DNA from: Methanomassiliicoccales archaeon | Lineage (GTDB): Archaea > Thermoplasmatota > Thermoplasmata > Methanomassiliicoccales > JACIVX01 | Assembly (NCBI GenBank): GCA_024464195.1 | Contig: JANHAK010000070.1 | Location: 1-6,641, forward strand | Direction: 5' to 3' | Length of the DNA stretch: 6,641 nucleotides | Part shown: piece by piece, positions 1-5,506 of the stretch | Layout: the number at the start of each line of letters is the position of its first letter | Numbering within the stretch: the stretch's first letter is position 1 | Translations under genes and position numbers: made by a program | Notes under the pieces: model-generated | The model's database searches: none | Seen by the model: only the letters and a program-made list of their open reading frames with translations | Told to the model about the DNA's origin: nothing

Positions 1-653
1 ACTATATCCGCATATTGCGCAAGCGTCCTCGCTTCATTTTCCCCAATCCCCGTATTGTGCACAGCGAAAACGATTGGTCTCACACCAAGCTGTTCTCCCG
101 TTTCCCTGAGAGATCTTGCATCATCAGCCCTCCCGCCCGTGATCGTTACGACAATTTTTTTAAATCCGAGTTCCACGGCTTTTCTAAATCCTCGAACTTG
201 ATCGATAGTACAGCGCTCATCTATAATGAAACACCCTTTGTCTCTCAGCTTATTAATGATTTCTGGAATTGGGTCGGTGGCTATCAAACCAGTCATGTGC
301 GCGCCAATCGCCTGCAGGACTTCTGGTTTATTGACAACAATTGTCCCTGCACCTTCGCAGACTACAACAGCGGCATCGACAAGACCTTCCAACATCGCAT
401 CCATTATTATTTCTGATGCGCCGAATGATACTGGCTTCTCGTGAGATTCGAGTATTCTTTCAGGTCCGTACATGCCGTATTCATCCATGTGTTTCCTCAA
501 GACTCTCTCGACAGTTTCCTTGCTTTCTTCCTCGCATCCATAGAGTTCCTTTCTCAGCGGACACGACTTGATGAGTGGTTCCCTTAAAACAATGATTTGA
601 CCATTTTTGATGAGTATGAGGGCTTTTGCCATTTCAAGCAAGTGTTCTCCCAT
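1..653 (-). CDS. Methanogenesis marker protein 8 (DUF2099 family), C-terminus cut by window edge
   Basis: This reading frame is open from the ATG at 653 down to base 1 (217 complete codons, no stop), so the C-terminal part lies outside the window. The protein resembles the DUF2099 / methanogenesis marker 8 family, recognised from memory of its N-terminal pattern (GEHLLE, then a short beta hairpin, then PLIKSCPL at residues 27-33), the central FGASEIIMDAML (78-88), VVVCEGAGT (97-104) and IGAHMTGLI (116-124). The family is found mainly in methanogens and its biochemical role is unknown. No signal peptide or membrane segment is seen, so it is probably cytosolic. Five cysteines (31, 40, 99, 141, 148) are present. 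The ATG at 653 is preferred over the ATG at 632 because an AAGGGA ribosome site sits 5 bases upstream and the extra seven residues fit the family start. It overlaps the end of the acetyltransferase gene by 20 bases. Family assignment is fairly confident; function is not known. Confidence 0.8.
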   Translation of the reverse strand, partial: MGEHLLEMAKALILIKNGQIIVLREPLIKSCPLRKELYGCEEESKETVERVLRKHMDEYGMYGPERILESHEKPVSFGASEIIMDAMLEGLVDAAVVVCEGAGTIVVNKPEVLQAIGAHMTGLIATDPIPEIINKLRDKGCFIIDERCTIDQVRGFRKAVELGFKKIVVTITGGRADDARSLRETGEQLGVRPIVFAVHNTGIGENEARTLAQYADI

Positions 654-1155
654 TGAAATCCCTTCGAAATTGTTGATGCCCTCTTTTATTCAATGGCGGA
701 ACAAATTTTCTCATCAGTAGATTATTTCGTTGTCTTGCTACAATCCTGAATCCCATGTGTTCATAAAATCCGATTGCTTCTTCATTGTTTGATTGGACCC
801 ACAATTCCACGCGTTCTGCGTTCAAGCGTGTAGCAATCGCCTCAATCCTTTTGATCATAGCCGCACCATAACCACGATGTTGATATGCCCTAGCCACCTG
901 TATCGAAGCGATGAAAACTCTCTTATCTTCGATAAAAATGCAATAATATCCGATGATTTTGCCGTCGATCTCAAGTATTTCAGTTTGTGCATCCTCGTCG
1001 CATAGTGTGTCGAAGAGTAGCTCATCTTTCCACTCAACACCCCATGCACATCGGATAATATGAGCCATGTTATCCCTACTGATCTTGGCGAGCACGGGTA
1101 GATCGTGCCTCTGAAATGAGCGAAACGAAACGGAAAGAAATCTTTCGGGCCCCAT
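634..1155 (-). CDS. GNAT-family N-acetyltransferase (RimI-like)
   Basis: A 173-residue protein with the single GNAT fold, which transfers an acetyl group from acetyl-CoA to an amine; the substrate cannot be told from sequence. The acetyl-CoA pyrophosphate-binding loop is visible as QHRGYGA (residues 92-98), preceded by the beta-4 strand IASIQVARAYQ. The C-terminal motif NNEEAIGFYEHMGF (123-136) is the usual strand/helix that closes the CoA site and is RimI-like. The N-terminal RSFQRHDLPVLAKISRDN (12-29) fits the first strand and helix of the family, supporting the ATG at 1155; an in-frame TAA at 1183-1185 prevents a much longer protein. The domain ends near residue 150 and a basic, probably disordered tail of about 23 residues follows. 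The stop codon lies within the start region of the marker-8 gene, so the two form an operon. It could acetylate protein N-termini, lysines or a small molecule; RimI identity is not claimed. Confidence 0.85.
   Translation of the reverse strand: MGPERFLSVSFRSFQRHDLPVLAKISRDNMAHIIRCAWGVEWKDELLFDTLCDEDAQTEILEIDGKIIGYYCIFIEDKRVFIASIQVARAYQHRGYGAAMIKRIEAIATRLNAERVELWVQSNNEEAIGFYEHMGFRIVARQRNNLLMRKFVPPLNKRGHQQFRRDFNGRTLA
659..664 (-). promoter_or_regulatory. Ribosome binding site for the marker-8 gene
   Basis: Read on the minus strand, AAGGGA lies 5 bases before the ATG at 653 and inside the 3' end of the acetyltransferase gene. It decides between two possible starts (653 and 632); the 632 ATG has only a GGAG about 15 bases away. 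Placement inside the upstream gene supports coupled translation of the two genes. Confidence 0.5.
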
Positions 1156-1195
1156 GCGAAGGCGAGAGAGGACTTCCCTGACTTAACCTTTTCTG

Positions 1196-1209
1196 ATTTT
1201 ATGATTAAA
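1196..1209 (-). promoter_or_regulatory. Possible promoter for the acetyltransferase/marker-8 operon
   Basis: On the minus strand the AT-rich stretch TTTAATCATAAAAT lies about 41-54 bases before the ATG at 1155 and would place transcription start roughly 15-30 bases before it. A second AT-rich block, TTTTAAAA at 1219-1226, is its own reverse complement and could serve either strand. No good Shine-Dalgarno sequence precedes the ATG. The 153-base gap from 1156 to 1308 otherwise shows no gene. The call rests on base composition and position only. Confidence 0.3.
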
Positions 1210-1265
1210 CCATTAGGATTTTAAAAATTGTAGCAAGTTGTGCGTTAAGCTGTGAGGGAAAGAAA

Positions 1266-1300
1266 TTAAATAGTTGCTTGTTTGTCAAAGTCGCAAGGTG
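1266..1300 (+). promoter_or_regulatory. Promoter and ribosome binding site of the HesB/IscA-like gene
   Basis: TTAAATAG at 1266-1273 is a plausible archaeal TATA box, predicting transcription start near 1293-1297. The AGGTG at 1296-1300 is a Shine-Dalgarno sequence 8 bases before the ATG at 1309. The two cannot both be fully used if transcription starts at the late end of that range, so the true start or box may be a few bases upstream. The ribosome site argues for the ATG at 1309 and against the in-frame TTG at 1282. Confidence 0.45.
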
Positions 1301-1308
1301 CAATATCT

Positions 1309-1629
1309 ATGGTATACATAACTGAAGAAGCGACGAAGTTCCTGAATGATATCATCGAAAAGAATGATAAGAAAGGGTATGGAATCAGGATTTATATCGC
1401 AGGAATCGGATGCTCTGGCCCTCAATTCGGGATGGCATTTCAAGAAAAGAAGAATGAAGGCGACATCGAGGACAAGCAAGAAGGTTTCTCTTTCTATTAC
1501 GATGAGGAAACCCAAGAACTACTCGAAGGTTGCAAGATTGATTATATTGAAACGCCCCAGGGTTCTGGCTTGATCATTCACAATCCGAATCTTAACGGCT
1601 GCGATTCTTGCGGCGGCGGCTGTCACTAA
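1309..1629 (+). CDS. IscA/HesB-like iron-sulfur cluster protein
   Basis: A 106-residue protein of the HesB/IscA/ErpA (A-type carrier) fold, a cytosolic family that binds Fe-S clusters or iron and hands them to target proteins. It starts VYITEEATKFLNDII, the usual first helix, followed by GIRIYIAGIGCSGPQFGMAF (residues 25-44), where Cys35 matches the first conserved ligand of the family. The canonical C-terminal CGC motif is replaced by GCDSCGGGCH (97-106), giving Cys98, Cys101 and Cys105 plus a terminal His; a further Cys75 lies between. This ending is typical of the HesB-like branch common in anaerobes rather than of classical IscA. The ATG at 1309 is chosen for its AGGTG ribosome site; a TTG at 1282 would add nine residues. 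It is divergent from the acetyltransferase gene and 83 bases upstream of the helicase, without isc/suf genes beside it in this window. Whether it is a carrier or a metal-binding relative is unsettled. Confidence 0.88.
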   Translation: MVYITEEATKFLNDIIEKNDKKGYGIRIYIAGIGCSGPQFGMAFQEKKNEGDIEDKQEGFSFYYDEETQELLEGCKIDYIETPQGSGLIIHNPNLNGCDSCGGGCH

Positions 1630-1686
1630 GTGTCGCATTCAATTCGACGAGCTACAAACACTTTTACCATTCCTTCCAAAATATTC

Positions 1687-1692
1687 TTTTAT
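1687..1692 (+). promoter_or_regulatory. Possible leaderless promoter of the helicase gene
   Basis: TTTTAT lies 21-26 bases before the GTG at 1713, the distance expected when transcription begins at the start codon. No Shine-Dalgarno sequence is present between it and the GTG, which fits a leaderless mRNA. The box is weak as a sequence. Confidence 0.4.
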
Positions 1693-1712
1693 CATTCAGA
1701 TGATTCGATTAT

Positions 1713-3329
1713 GTGTTCGTTCAGCATCCTCTTATCAAACCAAATAAGATCGAGGACAGAGCCTATCAGGCGTCTCTATCAAGGGCATGCCTAGAATCCT
1801 CGACACTGATTGTTCTCCCAACGGGGATGGGGAAGACGGTCATTGCGTTGCGCGTGATAGCTGAGGTGCTTTACAGAAAGGGCGGAAAAGTGCTCGTTTT
1901 GGCACCGACGAAGCCTCTTGTGGAACAACATGCGTCATTTCTGCGAGAAAACCTCTTGGGAAAAAGGGTCGCCTGCCTGACCGGCGAAATTGATCCAGAA
2001 GAGCGAGAAGTTTGCTGGCTCGAAAATGATGTCATTGTTTCAACCCCGCAGGTCATTGCAAATGATTTGAGATATGAAAGAATCAACTTACGGGATGTTC
2101 AACTGATCGTTTTTGATGAGGCACATCGTGCGGTTGGCAATTACGCTTACGTAAGAATTGCTGAAGAGTTTAAGGAGTATAATAGGTTGGTCATGGGAAT
2201 GACAGCTTCGCCTGGAAGCAGCGGAGCGAAAATCGGAGAAGTGTGTAGAAATCTCGGCATCCAGCGAGTAGAAGTTCGCTCTGAAAGCGATCCAGATGTT
2301 GCTCCATATATGCAGGATGTCGAGATGCAGATCGTCGAAGTCGATATTCCCGATGAAATGAAAAAGATCACAAAAATCCTGAGAGCAATGTTCGATTCAT
2401 GCGTCCGGGATTTGATCGCCCTTGGACTGATCGATGAGAAACGCCCTGTAACAAGGAAATATCTTCTAGAGATAGGAGAGACGATTCAAGAGAGACTCAA
2501 CTCCGGTGAAAAAAGAAATCAATTATACAGGGGGTTAAGCGTTCAGGCCATGGCGTTAAAAATCAACCATGCACTCGAGCTCGCAGAAACGCAGGGAGCG
2601 ACCGCGTTGGCTAATTATCTGGAACGTATGAGATCTGAAGCGATGTCGGAAAACGGATCTAGGGCATCAAGATCGATCGTTCAATCAGATGAGTTTGAAA
2701 CAATTGAAGACATTCTTAAAAAAACAAGAATGGAGCATCCAAAACTATCAAAGATAATGAGCATTGTCTCGAATCAAGTAATGACACACCCCGAGTCTAG
2801 AACATTAGTATTTACTCATTATCGAGATACATGCGAACTTGTCGCGAACAAACTTTCAAAGATCGAGGGTGCGAGGGTCGCGAAACTCGTAGGCCAAGCG
2901 GAAAGAGGGGAGGAAAAGGGACTTAAGCAGAAAGAGCAAGTCGAAGTTCTAGAGAGATTTAAAAAAGGAGATTTTAATGTGATCGTTGCAACTTCTGTCG
3001 GCGAGGAAGGTCTCGACGTTGCCTCAACAGATCTTGTCATTTTCTATGAGCCCGTACCCTCCGAAATTAGGAGCATACAGCGAAGGGGAAGAACTGGGAG
3101 ACAGAGGCCAGGCCGGGTCGTCATTTTAAAAACGAGGGGGACTAGGGATGATGCTTATTTTTTCACAAGCCAAAGAAAAGAAAAGGCGATGAGACGGCGA
3201 TTGTTCCAAATCAGCAAGGAACTTCAGAATGAGGAGCACTTTACAGAAAATAAGGAAAGAGACGAGCAACCATCACAGAAAAGGAATCAAAAGGAAAGCG
3301 GGCAGAAAACGGTCTTTGACTTTCTTTGA
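1713..3329 (+). CDS. hef: Hef-like SF2 helicase, helicase part only, with C-terminal PIP-like motif
   Basis: A 538-residue superfamily 2 DNA helicase of the Hef/FANCM/MPH1 group, which acts on stalled forks and branched DNA. Visible motifs: the family-typical start HPLIKP (residues 5-10), Walker A PTGMGKT (36-42), APTKPLVEQH (64-73), DEAH box FDEAH (134-138), MTASPG (163-168), a helical insert between the two RecA lobes (about 200-340), TLVFTHYR (364-371), VATSVGEEGLD (425-435) and the arginine-finger motif QRRGRTGRQRPG (456-467). Full-length euryarchaeal Hef has roughly 750 residues with an XPF/ERCC4 nuclease and helix-hairpin-helix domains; here the protein ends after a charged tail (about 503-530), so the nuclease is absent. 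The last eight residues, QKTVFDFL, fit a PCNA-interacting peptide. GTG at 1713 is used because an in-frame TGA at 1701 lies just upstream and only this codon keeps the conserved HPLIKP. The ligase gene follows 88 bases later. Helicase call is firm; the partner nuclease is not seen here. Confidence 0.92.
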   Translation: MFVQHPLIKPNKIEDRAYQASLSRACLESSTLIVLPTGMGKTVIALRVIAEVLYRKGGKVLVLAPTKPLVEQHASFLRENLLGKRVACLTGEIDPEEREVCWLENDVIVSTPQVIANDLRYERINLRDVQLIVFDEAHRAVGNYAYVRIAEEFKEYNRLVMGMTASPGSSGAKIGEVCRNLGIQRVEVRSESDPDVAPYMQDVEMQIVEVDIPDEMKKITKILRAMFDSCVRDLIALGLIDEKRPVTRKYLLEIGETIQERLNSGEKRNQLYRGLSVQAMALKINHALELAETQGATALANYLERMRSEAMSENGSRASRSIVQSDEFETIEDILKKTRMEHPKLSKIMSIVSNQVMTHPESRTLVFTHYRDTCELVANKLSKIEGARVAKLVGQAERGEEKGLKQKEQVEVLERFKKGDFNVIVATSVGEEGLDVASTDLVIFYEPVPSEIRSIQRRGRTGRQRPGRVVILKTRGTRDDAYFFTSQRKEKAMRRRLFQISKELQNEEHFTENKERDEQPSQKRNQKESGQKTVFDFL

Positions 3330-3330
3330 A

Positions 3331-3339
3331 TTTTTTCTT
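3331..3339 (+). terminator. Oligo-T terminator after the helicase gene
   Basis: The run TTTTTTCTT begins one base after the helicase stop codon. Archaeal RNA polymerase commonly ends transcription at T-tracts without a hairpin, and the ligase gene has its own promoter-like box downstream. No stable stem was found. Readthrough into the ligase gene remains possible. Confidence 0.4.
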
Positions 3340-3388
3340 AAATCCGAAAGAACGAGATGTCTTTTATCACGAAGTCAATCTTCATGGA

Positions 3389-3396
3389 TTATATAC
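3389..3396 (+). promoter_or_regulatory. Leaderless promoter of the DNA ligase gene
   Basis: TTATATAC is a good match to an archaeal TATA box and lies 22-29 bases before the ATG at 3418, so transcription would begin at or next to the start codon. No Shine-Dalgarno sequence is seen in the intervening bases, consistent with a leaderless message. This is the clearest promoter in the window. Confidence 0.6.
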
Positions 3397-3417
3397 TCAA
3401 ACTCTGATTGATAAGGC

Positions 3418-5181
3418 ATGCTCTACCGAGAGCTTGTTAGAGTTTACGAAGCACTTGAGTCTACAACGAGCAGACTTGAGATGACCGAAATTCTTGCTAA
3501 TTTCTTCAAAGAGGCGGATTGCTCCTCATTGAGGAAGATCATTTATCTAACTCAGGGACAGCTATACCCTGATTTTTATCCTCAGAAACTCGGGATCGCC
3601 GACAAGCTTCTATTGAGGGCGATCAGCTTCACATCAGGCGTCAAAGAACAGATAATTCAGGATCTTCTCGTCAAAGAGGGTGATCCTGGTAATGTAGCTC
3701 AGAAAATATTCCAAGAAAAAAAACAGACAACTCTTTTTTCTACACCACTGACGCTAGAAAGGGTCTATGATAATCTCAGAAGAATCGCTGAAGCGGAAGG
3801 TAGCGGCTCACAGGATTTGAAGATCAAGATGCTCGCAGATATTCTCCATGATGCGAGTCCCATCGAATCAAAATACATTGCAAGAATCGTAACGGGCAAA
3901 ATGAGACTTGGTGTAGCTGACATGACCGTCCTTGACGCACTTGCTCAGGCCTTTGTAGGAAAAGATGAGAGGGATGTCATCGAAAGAGCATTCAATATCA
4001 CATCCGACCTCGGCCTCGTTGGCGAAATTCTCTGCAGTGAAGGGGTCGAAGCATTGCGAAAAATACGCGTTTCTGTCGGAAATCCTATCAGGGCGATGCT
4101 TGCCGAACGTCTATCATCACCAGAAGAAATCCTTGAAAAAATGGGGGGGCGTTGTGCATTCGAATACAAGTATGATGGCGTACGAATCCAGGCACACATT
4201 GATTCGCAAAAGAAAATTAAACTCTTTTCGCGTCGCCTCGAAGATATCACCGACCAATTTCCCGATGTCGTGAGTGCATTACGAGAAGCATTCGTGTCGA
4301 AGGACGTGATCATCGAGGGGGAATGTGTTCCAGTTGATATCAATACAGGGGAAATGCTGCCTTTCCAGGAGGTTTCACACAGGAGAGGCAGAAAATATGA
4401 TCTCTCTGTCGCTATCGAGGATTATCCCGTACGGACGTTCCTCTTTGACTGCCTTTATCTTGATGGCGTTGACCTGACCGAATCTCCTTTTTTGGAGAGA
4501 AGAAAGGCGTTGGAGAAATGTATCAGACCATCAGAGGATGTTAGACTATCAGAAATCAGGATCCTTGATCGAGTCGAGGATGTCGAGCGATTTTTTGAGG
4601 AGGCTTTGAAGGATGGTTGCGAAGGACTTATGGCAAAATCGATCGGTGAGGATTCGATTTACCGCGCAGGTGCACGGGGTTTCCTCTGGATCAAATACAA
4701 AAAGGAGTACAGGTCGGAGATGTCGGATACAGTTGATCTTGTTGTCGTCGGTGCTTTCGCCGGTAGAGGAAGGAGAAAAGGAGTCTACGGAGCGCTTCTC
4801 ATGGCGACTTACAATGATAAAGAAGATTCATTCGAAACAGTTTGTAAGCTGGGAAGCGGTTTTGATGATGCTACACTCGCCGCCTTACCGTCAATGCTTG
4901 AGCCATACAAGCTACAAAGAATGCATCCGAAAGTTAGATCCAAGTTAGAAGCGGATTATTGGTTCGAACCTGCTCTCGTCATGGAAGTCCTTGGCTCAGA
5001 AATTACATTGAGTCCGACTCACACTTGTTCTTATTCTCTCATTAAAAAAGATGCTGGCCTTGCGATTAGATTTCCGAGATTTACCGGCCGATTCCGTTCG
5101 GACAAAGATCCACGAGAGGCAACGACAAGCATTGAACTAGTAGAAATGTACAAACGCCAGTTGAAGAAAATTGAAGAATGA
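3418..5181 (+). CDS. lig: ATP-dependent DNA ligase (archaeal replicative type)
   Basis: A 587-residue ligase that seals nicks, joining Okazaki fragments and finishing repair, through an enzyme-AMP intermediate. Order of parts: helical DNA-binding domain (about 1-215), adenylation domain (about 220-430) and OB-fold domain (about 435-587). The AMP-accepting lysine is Lys251 in KYDG (251-254). Other nucleotidyltransferase motifs are SRRLEDIT (271-278), EGE (300-302), FDCLYL (343-348), EGLMAK (402-407), WIKYKKEY (424-431) and the OB-fold RFPRFTGRFRSDKDPREA (551-568). Length is normal for archaeal ligases (about 560-600). KKQTTLFSTPLT (101-112) lies where Pyrococcus ligase, from memory, has its PCNA-binding QKSFF. 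The ATG at 3418 matches the family N-terminus and a TATA box is correctly spaced upstream. rpoL begins 46 bases after the stop. All catalytic residues that can be checked are present, so it should be active; the cofactor is probably ATP, inferred from the family. Confidence 0.97.
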   Translation: MLYRELVRVYEALESTTSRLEMTEILANFFKEADCSSLRKIIYLTQGQLYPDFYPQKLGIADKLLLRAISFTSGVKEQIIQDLLVKEGDPGNVAQKIFQEKKQTTLFSTPLTLERVYDNLRRIAEAEGSGSQDLKIKMLADILHDASPIESKYIARIVTGKMRLGVADMTVLDALAQAFVGKDERDVIERAFNITSDLGLVGEILCSEGVEALRKIRVSVGNPIRAMLAERLSSPEEILEKMGGRCAFEYKYDGVRIQAHIDSQKKIKLFSRRLEDITDQFPDVVSALREAFVSKDVIIEGECVPVDINTGEMLPFQEVSHRRGRKYDLSVAIEDYPVRTFLFDCLYLDGVDLTESPFLERRKALEKCIRPSEDVRLSEIRILDRVEDVERFFEEALKDGCEGLMAKSIGEDSIYRAGARGFLWIKYKKEYRSEMSDTVDLVVVGAFAGRGRRKGVYGALLMATYNDKEDSFETVCKLGSGFDDATLAALPSMLEPYKLQRMHPKVRSKLEADYWFEPALVMEVLGSEITLSPTHTCSYSLIKKDAGLAIRFPRFTGRFRSDKDPREATTSIELVEMYKRQLKKIEE

Positions 5182-5197
5182 TAGGACTATCAAAAAC

Positions 5198-5222
5198 TTT
5201 AAAAAGAGAAGCAAGATAGGAG
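5198..5222 (+). promoter_or_regulatory. Promoter and ribosome binding site of rpoL
   Basis: TTTAAAAA at 5198-5205 is a TATA-like box 23-30 bases before the rpoL ATG, and AGGAG at 5218-5222 is a Shine-Dalgarno sequence 5 bases before it. A transcript started from this box would have almost no leader and would lose the AGGAG; a longer transcript reading through from the ligase gene would keep it. The AGGAG supports the ATG at 5228 rather than the in-frame TTG at 5171 inside the ligase gene. Confidence 0.45.
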
Positions 5223-5227
5223 CGGCC

Positions 5228-5503
5228 ATGGAACTCGAACTCATCGAAAAAGACAAAGATTCAATCAAGATCCGTATCAAGGATGCTGATATGACCTTAA
5301 TTTCTCCGCTCGTCAGCGAGCTCTTGATCGATGAGGGTGTTGCCGAGGTCAAATTTACGACTGGCCATCCGGAACTTGACTCTCCAGTGTTGTATGTAAA
5401 GGTGAAAAACGGTAAACCCCAGACCGCTCTTAAACGCGCATCGAAATCACTCGCAAATCAATTCAAAGAAGCGAGAGAAAAACTTGAAAAGGAATTGAAG
5501 TAA
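5228..5503 (+). CDS. rpoL: DNA-directed RNA polymerase subunit L (Rpb11-like)
   Basis: A 91-residue protein of the Rpb11/RpoL family, the small subunit that pairs with RpoD (Rpb3-like) to form the platform on which archaeal RNA polymerase is assembled. The alpha-like dimerisation motif is visible as DMTLISPLVSELLIDEGVAEVKF (residues 21-43), followed by the conserved GHPELDSPVLYVKVKNGKP (46-64) and a long C-terminal helix (about 65-91). Length matches archaeal RpoL (about 90-100). Many relatives, from memory, have HTLL where this one has MTLI. Start is the ATG at 5228, preceded by AGGAG; a TTG at 5171 would add 19 basic residues foreign to the family and overlap the ligase end. truD starts 3 bases after its stop, so the two are probably one transcript, possibly continuing from the ligase gene. 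Confidence 0.93.
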   Translation: MELELIEKDKDSIKIRIKDADMTLISPLVSELLIDEGVAEVKFTTGHPELDSPVLYVKVKNGKPQTALKRASKSLANQFKEAREKLEKELK

Positions 5504-5506
5504 AAC

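Noticed and set aside
15..416. Plus-strand open frame of 133 codons near the left edge.
   Set aside because: It lies antisense to the marker-8 gene, whose minus-strand protein has recognisable family motifs and a ribosome site; the plus-strand product resembles nothing and is rich in residues typical of shadow frames.
1282..1308. Upstream TTG start adding nine residues to the HesB-like protein.
   Set aside because: The ATG at 1309 has a well-placed AGGTG and matches the family N-terminus; the extra residues do not.
1632..1648. Small inverted repeat GTCG...CGAC after the HesB-like gene as a hairpin terminator.
   Set aside because: The stem is only 4 base pairs with a 9-base loop and no T-tract follows directly, so it is likely chance.
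3229..3411. Short plus-strand frame spanning the helicase end and the gap before the ligase, considered as a remnant of a Hef nuclease domain.
   Set aside because: Its product has no nuclease motif (no ERKxxxD) and most of it is a shifted reading of the helicase tail.
3716..3723. Run of eight A bases, and a run of seven G bases at 4143-4149, inside the ligase gene, as possible frameshift or slippage sites.
   Set aside because: The ligase frame is intact across both runs with all expected motifs present, and no alternative frame gives a meaningful product.
3945..4343. Minus-strand open frame of 132 codons within the ligase gene.
   Set aside because: The plus frame carries the ligase catalytic lysine and surrounding motifs; the minus frame is an antisense shadow rich in Ser/Arg.
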